From NCBI GenBank assembly GCA_900544365.1, contig UQVF01000038.1, positions 1 to 18,807 on the forward strand: a stretch of 18,807 nt of DNA. The letters run 5' to 3'. This stretch comes from an uncultured Veillonella sp. (GTDB lineage: Bacteria; Bacillota; Negativicutes; Veillonellales; Veillonellaceae). Both the position numbers and the translations under genes were made by a program. Positions 7,200-14,354 of the stretch are shown piece after piece. Each line of letters begins with the position of its first letter. Position 1 is the stretch's first letter. A model generated the notes under the pieces. It worked only from the letters and a program-made list of their open reading frames with translations, had not been told where the DNA came from and did not search any database.

Positions 7200-7837
7200 A
7201 AAAATTAACTACATCCATTTTACTAGCACTTTTCAGTGCCACCATCTTCACACCAACCCATGTAGAGGCAAGTTGGTTGTCTAAGTCTTTGAAAAAACTA
7301 GAAAAAGTTTGGAATGAAACTTCAGAGCGAAATAAGGCGTCTAGGGAAGGCTCTACAGATACAAGTAGTACATCTTCTAGTACGATTCGATTGCCACAAC
7401 GATCTGAGTATCCAATTAGTTATAGAGGCGGGCAATTAATAGGATACAAGATGGATGGCATTGAATATCAAGTGTTGGGGGTTCCTATGGGAGCTACTTT
7501 CAGACAAGTAAGAAATAGTCTTGGTGAACCTGCTGACATTAATCATGGTATGAGATATGGTGGGGTAACATTTGATATGTCATTTACAAAGGGAGATTAT
7601 TCGGATGATAATATAGTAAATTATATTGAGATTACGAATCGGGATGCTACGACTCATCGTGGGATTGCAGTAGGTGACACGCTAGAACAGGTGTATAATG
7701 CCTATGGGCGACCAACACATATTTTTGACAATAATGCGTGGTTTTATGGTGCGTTCATGTGGAACTCGGATTATATTTTAGGTATTTATTTTGACAATGA
7801 TGGTGAAAAAGTTACTAAAATTAGAATGTTGAAATAG
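7196..7837 (+). CDS. Secreted protein with two SmpA/BamE-like repeats (copy 2)
   Basis: 213 residues, paralogue of the protein at 6279-6926. The first 30 residues, covering the signal peptide, differ at one position only (P-A-H to P-T-H). The linker and first repeat (GVPMGATFRQVRNSLGEP) have diverged and lost about seven residues, while the second repeat is again close (RDATTHRGIAVGD, YGRPTHI, WFYGAF, NDGEKVTKIR). No lipobox. It lacks the AGGAGAG leader of copy 1; instead the ATG sits in the abiEi 3' end with TTAGAGGTA upstream, the site normally serving abiEii. No promoter was recognised in the 269 bases before it, so it probably depends on read-through from upstream. Followed 40 bases later by pgeF. 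Function unknown. Confidence 0.75.
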   Translation: MKKLTTSILLALFSATIFTPTHVEASWLSKSLKKLEKVWNETSERNKASREGSTDTSSTSSSTIRLPQRSEYPISYRGGQLIGYKMDGIEYQVLGVPMGATFRQVRNSLGEPADINHGMRYGGVTFDMSFTKGDYSDDNIVNYIEITNRDATTHRGIAVGDTLEQVYNAYGRPTHIFDNNAWFYGAFMWNSDYILGIYFDNDGEKVTKIRMLK

Positions 7838-7877
7838 TTAATTTCTCGTTTATTCTAATAACTAAAAGGAGGCACAA

Positions 7878-8771
7878 ATGAACAAAACTCAAATATCTCA
7901 CCCATCCTCCACCTTCCGTCAATTCCCCCTCCCTCAAAATAACTCAACATCCATTACTTACGAATACGCACCTCTCCTAGAAGATTTTCCACTCACTCAC
8001 GGGGTCACCTACCGTTATGGTGGTATTAGTGAAGGTGCCTTTGATAGTTTCAACATGGGTTTGCATGTTGGTGATGCTCCAGAAGCGGTGTGGGAAAATC
8101 GCAAACGCTTAGCACAGGTGTTAGGGGTGGATCCTAATCATTTGACTTGTGGTGAGCAAGTACATGGTGTAGGTGTGACGAGAGTGACACAAGAGCTTGT
8201 TGGTCGAGGTGCATTTAGTTGGGATGACAGTATCCCAGACAGCGATGCGATTCATACGAACTTGGTGAATGTTCCCCTCTTGTTGCTTGTGGCGGACTGT
8301 GTACCTGTACTCATCTATGATGCGGTGCATCATGCAGTGGCGGTTGTTCATGCAGGTTGGCGTGGAGCCATCGCTCATATTGTGGAGCGCACGATGGATA
8401 GTATGCACGATGCGTACGGAACGTTGCCATCCGATTGCTATCTCTTCATCGGTCCTTCCATTGGAGCGGACTCCTTCGAGGTGAGCGAAGAGATTGGTGA
8501 ACAATTTCGACAGGACATGTGTGCCTTGGGACTTTCACAGGTGGACCAGGTGGTGCGTTACATTCAGCGACAAGGTCAAATGACACCGACACCACATGTA
8601 GATTTGAAAGGATACATTGCAGCCTGTGTGGTGCACAAGGGTGTACCACTGGAGCAAGTGTCGGTATCATCCACAGACACGATGACCACTGATGGATGTT
8701 ACTCGTACCGACGAGATCAAGGACGTACAGGACGCATGGCCATGTTCGCTGTCCTGCGAGATCAAGCCTAG
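7878..8771 (+). CDS. pgeF: PgeF/YlmD-type multicopper-like purine nucleoside phosphorylase
   Basis: 297 residues of the laccase-domain family (YfiH/YlmD). Zinc ligands of the family are in place: His96 in EQVHG, Cys141 in VADCVPV and His158 in VVHAGWRG, with GPSIG and FEVSEE following. Members act on purine nucleosides (phosphorolysis or deamination) and, in E. coli, correct mis-incorporated amino acids in peptidoglycan precursors; the older label polyphenol oxidase is doubtful. The start has AAGGAGG six bases upstream; the first 25 or so residues (Pro/Ser/Gln-rich) lie outside the conserved core. It is the first member of the ylm-type cluster here but is separated from yggS by 317 bases. A degenerate copy of its 5' end lies at 6961-7043. 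Confidence 0.9.
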   Translation: MNKTQISHPSSTFRQFPLPQNNSTSITYEYAPLLEDFPLTHGVTYRYGGISEGAFDSFNMGLHVGDAPEAVWENRKRLAQVLGVDPNHLTCGEQVHGVGVTRVTQELVGRGAFSWDDSIPDSDAIHTNLVNVPLLLLVADCVPVLIYDAVHHAVAVVHAGWRGAIAHIVERTMDSMHDAYGTLPSDCYLFIGPSIGADSFEVSEEIGEQFRQDMCALGLSQVDQVVRYIQRQGQMTPTPHVDLKGYIAACVVHKGVPLEQVSVSSTDTMTTDGCYSYRRDQGRTGRMAMFAVLRDQA

Positions 8772-8816
8772 GATACAGATGTGTTAGATTCCTTTTTTAA
8801 GGATGGTCAATTTTAC

Positions 8817-8852
8817 AGGACACCCTAGGACATTGTAGGGTACTCGAGGACA
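8817..8852. repeat. Three AGGACA direct repeats at helical spacing
   Basis: AGGACA occurs at 8817, 8827 and 8847, that is 10 and 20 bases apart, one and two turns of B-DNA. A weak hairpin ACCCTA/TAGGGT (8822-8827 with 8836-8841) overlaps. The phasing would place the sites on one face of the helix, as for a cooperatively binding protein; chance cannot be excluded for a six-base word. Confidence 0.35.
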
Positions 8853-8936
8853 TCACATGCAATGACGGTGCACGATGGGGGAGATATACTTTCACCCACA
8901 CATGGAATACTTGACAAATACATAAACTAGATGACT

Positions 8937-9002
8937 AAGAATAAGAAAATACAGAGAACTAGGCTTGAAATCATGCTTTTTCTATGTACTTTTCTTATTC
9001 TT
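8937..9002. terminator. Long A/T-rich hairpin upstream of yggS
   Basis: AAGAATAAGAAAA (8937-8949) pairs perfectly with TTTTCTTATTCTT (8990-9002). After one bulged C the stem continues TACAgAGAA with TTCTaTGTA, with one mismatch, giving about 21 bp around a 21-base loop. It could end pgeF transcription in either direction, but the pairing is A/T-rich and the T-tail is interrupted by CG, so a terminator role is moderate. Confidence 0.5.
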
Positions 9003-9013
9003 TCGTTTATAAT
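8985..9013 (+). promoter_or_regulatory. Probable promoter of the yggS-divIVA operon
   Basis: A perfect TATAAT at 9008-9013 has a weak -35 (TGTACT, 8985-8990) at 17 bases. The start of transcription would fall near 9020, leaving a leader of about 70 bases before the yggS ATG. The -35 lies within the right arm of the hairpin. Confidence 0.5.
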
Positions 9014-9088
9014 AAGAAAGATAAAGTATTATTTTTTTTATGAAGACCTTTCAGAGTGGAATGTAACGACGAAAGAGGACTGACATAT

Positions 9089-9778
9089 ATGATAGCAACA
9101 GCATTACATGAAGTGCAGGAACGCATTGAAGCTGCGAAAGCACGAGTGGGAAGAACAGATTCTGTCACGCTAGTAGCGGTGACGAAGAATCATCCTGTAG
9201 AGGTGGTACAAGAGGTAGCTCAGTTAGGCGTAAGAACTGTGGGTGAGAATCGTGTACAAGAAGCAAAAGAAAAAATGGAACTCTACCAGGGACCAGAGTT
9301 ACAATGGCATTTGATTGGACAGTTGCAAAACAACAAAGTCCGCAATGTGATAGGTAAGTTTGCATTGATTCATTCGGTTCACAGTGTTAAGTTGTTGGAT
9401 GAAATTCAGCGCATTGCCGCTAGGGAAGGGTTAGTACAAGAAGTATTACTGCAAGTCAATGTGGCACGAGAAGAGAGCAAGTCTGGGATGGATGTGGAAG
9501 AGTTTCCTACCATACGGGAATATGCCAAAACATTACCTAATGTACGGGTAAAAGGGCTTATGTGTATGGCACCATTTTTTGATGATCCAGAAGAGGCTCG
9601 CCCAATTTTTCGAGTGGCTCATGCTTTATTTGAAGACATGAAACTTCATTTTGATGAAGGGCAGATTGAATATATATCCATGGGGATGACCCATGATTTT
9701 GAAGTAGCAATTGAAGAGGGTGCAAATATTGTTCGTGTGGGAACCGCAATATTTGGAGAACGCCACTATAATAAGTAA
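9089..9778 (+). CDS. yggS: PLP homeostasis protein YggS/YlmE
   Basis: 229 residues of the alanine-racemase-fold, single-domain PLP-binding family. Lys33 in VAVTKNHP is the Schiff-base lysine; VGENRVQE, WHLIGQLQNNK and the C-terminal SMGMTHDFEVAIEEGANIVRVGTAIFG phosphate-binding segment are all present. The protein has no known enzyme activity and keeps free PLP and amino/keto-acid pools in balance. I use ATG 9089 with GAAAGAGGA upstream; a GTG at 9056 would add eleven residues of unconserved sequence. Its stop overlaps an ATG by one base (TAATG), so translation passes directly to sepF. The order yggS-sepF matches ylmE-ylmF of Bacillus. Confidence 0.92.
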   Translation: MIATALHEVQERIEAAKARVGRTDSVTLVAVTKNHPVEVVQEVAQLGVRTVGENRVQEAKEKMELYQGPELQWHLIGQLQNNKVRNVIGKFALIHSVHSVKLLDEIQRIAAREGLVQEVLLQVNVAREESKSGMDVEEFPTIREYAKTLPNVRVKGLMCMAPFFDDPEEARPIFRVAHALFEDMKLHFDEGQIEYISMGMTHDFEVAIEEGANIVRVGTAIFGERHYNK

Positions 9779-9792
9779 TGGAGGAAATGACG

Positions 9793-10296
9793 ATGGCACT
9801 GAAAGACAGCTGGAATTCTGTAAAAAACTTTTTTGGCGGTAATCAAGATGATGGATATGAATATGAAGAGTATTCAGATGATACATATGAAGAAGAATTT
9901 CAACAGCCAGTGGTAACAGCACCAGTGGCAGGTGGTAATGGACCTGTAGCATCTGCAGTAAAACCAAAAACAGGAGGATATAATACAGTGGCACAACGTT
10001 CTAGTGGTATGAAAGTAGTCATCGTAGAGCCAAAAGCATTCGAAGACTCTGAAAACATTGCAAATCAATTGCGCGATATGCGTCCAGTAGTGATTAATTT
10101 TGAAAATACAGACCCTCATGAAGCTGCACGCATTGTGGACTTTGTTAGTGGCGCTACATTTGCTTTAGATGGCAAATTAGAAAAAATTGGTAAAGATATT
10201 TTCATCTGTGTACCAGTGAATGTAACTGTAGATTATACAGATAAAGAATATACAGAAATATCTGATAAATTAGCTTGGAAAGAGCCACAAGCCTAA
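9793..10296 (+). CDS. sepF: Cell division protein SepF
   Basis: About 167 residues. The N-terminus MALKDSWNSVKNFFGG is the amphipathic membrane-targeting helix of SepF, followed by an acidic, Tyr/Glu-rich linker (about 20-45), a Pro/Ala/Gly-rich stretch, and the C-terminal SepF domain from about 70 (VVIVEPKAFEDSENIANQLRDMRPVVINFEN, then ARIVDFVSGATFALDG). SepF bundles and anchors FtsZ filaments at the membrane. I chose ATG 9793 because GGAGGAA (9780-9786) sits six bases before it; ATGs at 9778 and 9787 are in frame but overlap that site. It lies between yggS and proC in one operon. Confidence 0.92.
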   Translation: MALKDSWNSVKNFFGGNQDDGYEYEEYSDDTYEEEFQQPVVTAPVAGGNGPVASAVKPKTGGYNTVAQRSSGMKVVIVEPKAFEDSENIANQLRDMRPVVINFENTDPHEAARIVDFVSGATFALDGKLEKIGKDIFICVPVNVTVDYTDKEYTEISDKLAWKEPQA

Positions 10297-10312
10297 CTAT
10301 TAGGAGGTAGCC

Positions 10313-11131
10313 ATGCAAAAAATACTGCTAATTGGCGTAGGATCGATGGGTGGTGCTATTTTACAAGGGGCTTTGGAACAAGGTGTTTGGGGCCCTGAGG
10401 AAGTAGATGTATTGGTTCGTCGCAGTGAACAAGCGGCGGAGTTAGAGCGCACATTTGGTGTGACAGCCTTTACGGATTGTGATGCCATACCTGCCTTTGA
10501 TGAGTATAGAACCATCGTATTTGGCGTAAAACCTCAAGTATTGCCATCTCTTATGCAAGAGGTAGGCCCACTTATTGAGCCGAGAACACTATGTATTTCC
10601 ATTGCAGCCGGCATTACATTAGATACATTGCAGTCTTTTGCGCCTCATGCGCATTGGTTGCGAGCTATGCCGAATACACCCATCTTAGTGAAAGCCGGTT
10701 TTACAGCCATTGCAAGTAGTGATGAGGTAACGCCAGGTGAACGAGAACAAGCTTTGCGCATTTTTGAAGCATTAGGCGAAGCTGTCGTATGTTCAGAAGC
10801 TGATTTAGACCGTATTGGTGCGTTAGCAGGGGCAGGTCCAGGCTATATGTATACCATTTTAGATGCTATGGCCAATGCAGGCGTTCGAATTGGACTCACT
10901 AGGCCATTGGCGTTGCAAGCGGCAGTGCAGACCATGTATGGCTCGGGATTAATTGCCTTAGAAACAGGCGCTCATCCGAGTGTATTGCGGGACCAAGTGA
11001 CTTCTCCAGGGGGGACTACCATAGCTGGTATTGCTGCCATGGAGAAAGAAGGCTTACGGTCCTCTATTATGGAAGGTGTCCTAGCTTGCTATGAGCGGTC
11101 AAATGAAATAGGAAAACAACGTGAAAGATAA
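10313..11131 (+). CDS. proC: Pyrroline-5-carboxylate reductase
   Basis: 272 residues, the standard length. It has the N-terminal NAD(P)-binding loop GVGSMG (8-13), the conserved LRAMPNTP segment, and the C-terminal family signature in LAGAGPGYMYTILDAMANAG... through RDQVTSPGGTTIAGI, the substrate-binding part. The enzyme reduces pyrroline-5-carboxylate to proline in the cytoplasm, the last step of proline synthesis. TAGGAGG lies upstream. It occupies the position where Bacillus-type clusters carry ylmG (yggT), while E. coli has yggS-yggT-proC, so proC in this neighbourhood is a known theme. The 3' end overlaps ylmH by 11 bases. Confidence 0.95.
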   Translation: MQKILLIGVGSMGGAILQGALEQGVWGPEEVDVLVRRSEQAAELERTFGVTAFTDCDAIPAFDEYRTIVFGVKPQVLPSLMQEVGPLIEPRTLCISIAAGITLDTLQSFAPHAHWLRAMPNTPILVKAGFTAIASSDEVTPGEREQALRIFEALGEAVVCSEADLDRIGALAGAGPGYMYTILDAMANAGVRIGLTRPLALQAAVQTMYGSGLIALETGAHPSVLRDQVTSPGGTTIAGIAAMEKEGLRSSIMEGVLACYERSNEIGKQRER

Positions 11132-11906
11132 AGAAAAGTTAATTCGATATTTTGAAGCATCTGGTAATGGCGAAGAAGCTAGACGTATGATTGATCTAGC
11201 GGAGCAAGTACAAGCAGGCAGACCGTACCGTGTAACAGATTTTATGTCTCCGGCGGGTCTTGTTATTGCCGATGCAGTGAAAGCGAATTTCGGTGGTATT
11301 GACACTATTTCCAGTGGTGGCTACGAAGGGGCAGAACGCCTTCGAGTGGCCTTTGTGGACCCATATTTTCAAGGAACTGTAGATCTACAAATTGCAGTAT
11401 TGAAAGTATCTTGGGATCCACGATTCCGACTGTTGACGCATCGTGATGTATTGGGCTCGTTGATGGGGCTCGGTATTGATCGCACTCATTTTGGGGATAT
11501 TATCGTCACTAGTGGCGGTGCTCAGGTGATTGTTGATGAGACAATAGCAGATTTTGTAATTCAGAATTTCACAAAAATTGCTATGGTTACTGTCACAGTA
11601 GCACGGATGGAATTGAGTGAATTACAACCGAAAGAAGAAAAAATAAAAGAAGTACGAACTACTGTAGCTTCCATGCGTTTGGATTCCATAGCTTCTTCTG
11701 GTTTTAGTACATCTCGTACAAAAGTAGTAGAAGCCATCAAAGCAGGATTAGTACAAGTGAATTGGCAACCTGCCAAAGGACCAGCGCAAGAAGTAAAAGA
11801 AGGGGATGTTATTTCTCTTCGTGGCAGAGGTCGTATGCAAATAGAAAGTATTACAGGTACGTCTAAAAAAGGACGTATTGGAGTACATCTAAAACGATTT
11901 ATGTAA
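11121..11906 (+). CDS. ylmH: YlmH-type S4-domain RNA-binding protein
   Basis: 261 residues. The N-terminal and middle part (PYRVTDFMSPAGLVIAD, GGYEGAERLRVAF, HRDVLGSLMGLGIDRTHFGDI) is the YlmH-family domain, and residues about 186-245 are an S4 RNA-binding domain (MRLDSIASSGFSTSRTKVVEAIKAGLVQVNW, then VKEGDVISLRGRG). YlmH binds ribosomal particles carrying peptidyl-tRNA and has been linked to ribosome quality control, as well as by neighbourhood to cell division. The start is a GTG at 11121 inside the end of proC, with AGGA a few bases upstream; the opening KDKEKLIRYFE is typical. It is followed by divIVA. Confidence 0.92.
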   Translation: MKDKEKLIRYFEASGNGEEARRMIDLAEQVQAGRPYRVTDFMSPAGLVIADAVKANFGGIDTISSGGYEGAERLRVAFVDPYFQGTVDLQIAVLKVSWDPRFRLLTHRDVLGSLMGLGIDRTHFGDIIVTSGGAQVIVDETIADFVIQNFTKIAMVTVTVARMELSELQPKEEKIKEVRTTVASMRLDSIASSGFSTSRTKVVEAIKAGLVQVNWQPAKGPAQEVKEGDVISLRGRGRMQIESITGTSKKGRIGVHLKRFM

Positions 11907-11919
11907 GGAGGCTGATCCT

Positions 11920-12399
11920 ATGTTAACACCAATGGATATTCATAATAAAGAGTTTGGAAAAAGTATTCGTGGCTTTGACTGCGATGAAGTAAACGAGTTC
12001 CTGAATGAAGTGGTACAAGCCTATGAAATCTTGTATCGCGAAAATCGTGAAATGACTGATAAAGTAGAGCAAATGGAAAAACGTTTGAGCCAATATGAAT
12101 CAACGGAAGAAACTATGCGCAATACATTGGTACTAGCTCAAGAAACTGGTGAAAACGTAAAAGAGGCAGCTCGCAAAGAAGCTGATTTAATTCTACAAAA
12201 TGCAGAGCAACAACGTAAATTAATCTTAGAAGATGCGAATTGTGCGTTGCGAGAAGCAGAAGCTAAATATGCTACCATTGCCAATGAAATGGCCGTATTC
12301 CGTGCAAAAGTAGAATCAATTTTAACAGCGCAACTACAATTATTAGATGGCATTGCTTTACAGGACATAACACCTGTAGAGACAACAACAGAAGCATAA
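11920..12399 (+). CDS. divIVA: DivIVA-family polar/septal scaffold
   Basis: 159 residues. The N-terminal membrane-binding domain is clear: LTPMDIHNKEFGKSIRGFDCDEVNEFLNEV, with the Phe/Arg tip (K-x-I-R-G-F) that inserts at negatively curved membrane. From about 40 to 130 it is a heptad-rich coiled coil, with Ala/Glu/Gln-rich segments. Shorter at the C-terminus than many DivIVA proteins. It recruits partners to poles and septa. AAGGAGG precedes the ATG closely. It is the last gene of the yggS-sepF-proC-ylmH-divIVA operon, and a strong terminator follows ten bases after its stop. Confidence 0.93.
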   Translation: MLTPMDIHNKEFGKSIRGFDCDEVNEFLNEVVQAYEILYRENREMTDKVEQMEKRLSQYESTEETMRNTLVLAQETGENVKEAARKEADLILQNAEQQRKLILEDANCALREAEAKYATIANEMAVFRAKVESILTAQLQLLDGIALQDITPVETTTEA

Positions 12400-12408
12400 G
12401 GTGAATTT

Positions 12409-12433
12409 CGGCTTGAGTATTCAAGCCGTTTTT
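12409..12433 (+). terminator. Rho-independent terminator after divIVA
   Basis: A perfect 8-bp stem CGGCTTGA/TCAAGCCG (12409-12416 with 12421-12428) around a GTAT loop is followed by TTTTT. This is a textbook intrinsic terminator. It ends only 30 bases before the start of the tetrapyrrole operon. Confidence 0.9.
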
Positions 12434-12463
12434 GCCATTGTAGAGATATATAAGGATAGTAGA

Positions 12464-13099
12464 ATGATTACTGTTGGACTTTCACTAAAGGATAGACCCT
12501 GCCTAGTTGTGGGCGGCGGAGAGGTGGCCTTACGGCGTATTAAAAAATTAATAGACGAAGCGGCAACTATTATGGTGGTCAGTCCTGAGGTGCTACCCGA
12601 TATTGCAAGATACCATGAAACAGGTGCATTACAATGGGTAGCGGAGCCGTACCGCTCAGAATACATGGTAGGTCAACAGTTTGTCATCATCGCTACAGAT
12701 CGTCTAGATGTGAATGCTCAGGTCATGGAAGATGCACAAAGTGTACAGGCTTTCATTAATCGGGCAGATGTGAAGGACGATTCCACGTGGGTATTCGGCA
12801 GTGCTGCGGAGATGGGTGATTTGGAGATTTCTATATTTACCAATCAAGTGAGCCCACGAGTGAGCCGTTTGCTCAGACAGGATATAGAAAGAAGATATGG
12901 TATATTAGCCGAGTGGCTACCTCAGATTCGTCTATGGAGACAAGAATTGCAAAACATATTAGGCACTCCGAAAGAGCGAGAGCAGTTTTGGCGTACCTAC
13001 TTAGGCGAATCAGAATTCATACAAATACTAGAGGGTCAAGGAGACTCAGTGAAGGAGAATATTGTACATGCAATTAGTCGTATTAGGTCTGAATCATAG
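12464..13099 (+). CDS. Precorrin-2 dehydrogenase / siroheme synthase N-domain
   Basis: 211 residues of the Met8/CysG-N type. The NAD-binding loop VVGGGEVALRR (15-25) and VVSPEV are clear, INRADVKDD (98-106) stands at the place of the CysG 'N-V-x-D' catalytic Asp segment, and SPRVSRLLRQDIE (130-142) matches the helical dimer part. The enzyme oxidises precorrin-2 to sirohydrochlorin; some members also insert the metal. Its distance from CysG suggests a corrin- or siroheme-branch enzyme of the free-standing type. I use ATG 12464 (AAGGATA upstream); a GTG at 12401 is in frame but reads through the divIVA terminator. The 3' end overlaps hemA by 32 bases, showing translational coupling. Confidence 0.85.
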   Translation: MITVGLSLKDRPCLVVGGGEVALRRIKKLIDEAATIMVVSPEVLPDIARYHETGALQWVAEPYRSEYMVGQQFVIIATDRLDVNAQVMEDAQSVQAFINRADVKDDSTWVFGSAAEMGDLEISIFTNQVSPRVSRLLRQDIERRYGILAEWLPQIRLWRQELQNILGTPKEREQFWRTYLGESEFIQILEGQGDSVKENIVHAISRIRSES

Positions 13100-14354
13100 A
13101 AGTGCACCTGTAGATGTGAGGGAGAAATTTTCTTTTTCCAAAGAAGCTCTCGATCATGCTATGGATCACATCTATGCTCATGAAGAAGTAGAGGAGTGCG
13201 TCCTTTTATCGACGTGTAACCGCACAGAACTCTATGTCGTCCTAAATGACATGGAGAATGTAAAAGAATATATGATACGTTTACTACTGCATCTGAAAGG
13301 TGAAGAAACAGTAGACGTAGATGAGAAATGGTTTTTCCTATATGAAGGGAAGGCATGTATTTCTCATTTATTTAGAGTGGCATCTAGTTTAGATTCTCTT
13401 GTGTTAGGAGAAGGTCAAATTTTGAGTCAATTAAAAATGGCTTATATTTCTTCCTATAGTAAGGGATTAACAGCGTCTGTATTTAATATTATTTTCCAAA
13501 AAGCCATTGCTGTAGGGAAACGTGTGCGTACAATGACGGGAATTGCAAATACGCCAGTATCTGTTAGTTATACAGCAGTCAATTTAGCGGAAGATAGTTT
13601 AGAGATTCCTATCAGTGAGGCAAAGGTTCTCATTTTGGGAGCTGGTCAAATGAGTGAGCTCACAGCTCGTCATTTACAAGCTAAAGGGGTAAAGAGTATT
13701 TTCGTGTCCAACCGGACGTTCAAAACAGCGGAAGAATTGGCAACCCAATTTAATGGTAAGGCTGTGGTTTTTGATCATTTCGTAGAAGAAGCCAAAACAG
13801 CAGATATTATTATTACATCTACCGGTGCACCGCATTATGTGATTGAGCGGGAAGAAGCGGAAGAAATTATGGATGGTCGAGATGGTAAGTCGATTGTTAT
13901 GATCGATATTGCCGTACCTCGTGACATCAATCCAGATGTAACAGAAATTCCAGGGGTGTATTTATTTAACATTGATGCCTTGGAAAGTGTAGTAGAAGCG
14001 AACAAGCACCAACGAGAAGAAGAAGCTAAAAAAGCAGAACCAATTTTAGAAGAGGCGTTGCAGGAAATCGAAGAGAAATTGCAATATCTATCGGTTCGTC
14101 CTATTATGGTCTTGCTTAGTGAAAAAGCAGAAGCCATTCGTAAACGTGAAGTACATCGCGCGATGGCAAAATTACCTAATGCCACAGAGCTAGAACGTAA
14201 GATTATTAGCAATATGTCCCGCATGTTGGTACGTAAATTATTGCGTGATCCAATGATTCATTTTGGTGAAGTAGCGGGTAAAGAGGAAGAACGAGATTAT
14301 TGGAAGTTATTCCAAGATATGTTTGCTTTGGAAGTGGAGGACGACACACTATGA
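13068..14354 (+). CDS. hemA: Glutamyl-tRNA reductase
   Basis: 428 residues, normal for the family. The nucleophilic Cys50 sits in LLSTCNRTELY; GLNHRSAPVDVREKF at the N-terminus, LVLGEGQILSQ and the NADPH loop LGAGQMSELTARHL are all present, and the C-terminal dimerisation helix follows (LSEKAEAIRKREVHRAMAKL). It reduces glutamyl-tRNA to glutamate-1-semialdehyde, the first committed step of C5-pathway tetrapyrrole synthesis. ATG 13068 with GAAGGAGA upstream is preferred; a TTG at 13062 would add two residues. Its stop overlaps hemC (ATGA). In other bacteria HemA is feedback-controlled by heme and proteolysis; nothing in the DNA here shows a specific control site. Confidence 0.96.
   Translation: MQLVVLGLNHRSAPVDVREKFSFSKEALDHAMDHIYAHEEVEECVLLSTCNRTELYVVLNDMENVKEYMIRLLLHLKGEETVDVDEKWFFLYEGKACISHLFRVASSLDSLVLGEGQILSQLKMAYISSYSKGLTASVFNIIFQKAIAVGKRVRTMTGIANTPVSVSYTAVNLAEDSLEIPISEAKVLILGAGQMSELTARHLQAKGVKSIFVSNRTFKTAEELATQFNGKAVVFDHFVEEAKTADIIITSTGAPHYVIEREEAEEIMDGRDGKSIVMIDIAVPRDINPDVTEIPGVYLFNIDALESVVEANKHQREEEAKKAEPILEEALQEIEEKLQYLSVRPIMVLLSEKAEAIRKREVHRAMAKLPNATELERKIISNMSRMLVRKLLRDPMIHFGEVAGKEEERDYWKLFQDMFALEVEDDTL

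Larger units (their letters stand above)
8772..9088. other. 317-bp gap between pgeF and yggS
   Basis: No coding potential with a ribosome site was found. The gap holds, in order, a short TCCTT/AAGGA hairpin (about 8790-8804), three AGGACA repeats, a perfect TTGACA at 8911 without a good -10 at 16-18 bases, a long hairpin at 8937-9002 and a TATAAT at 9008-9013. It is the longest uncoded stretch of the window and separates two transcription units. Confidence 0.6.

Noticed and set aside
8121..8504. Reverse-strand open frame within pgeF
   Set aside because: Shadow of a strongly supported gene; its product shows no domain.
8822..8841. ACCCTA/TAGGGT hairpin as pgeF terminator
   Set aside because: Only six pairs and no T-run after it.
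8911..8941. TTGACA as the -35 of a yggS promoter
   Set aside because: No reasonable -10 at 16-18 bases; the nearest, TAAGAA, is 19 bases away with few matches. The TATAAT at 9008 is better.
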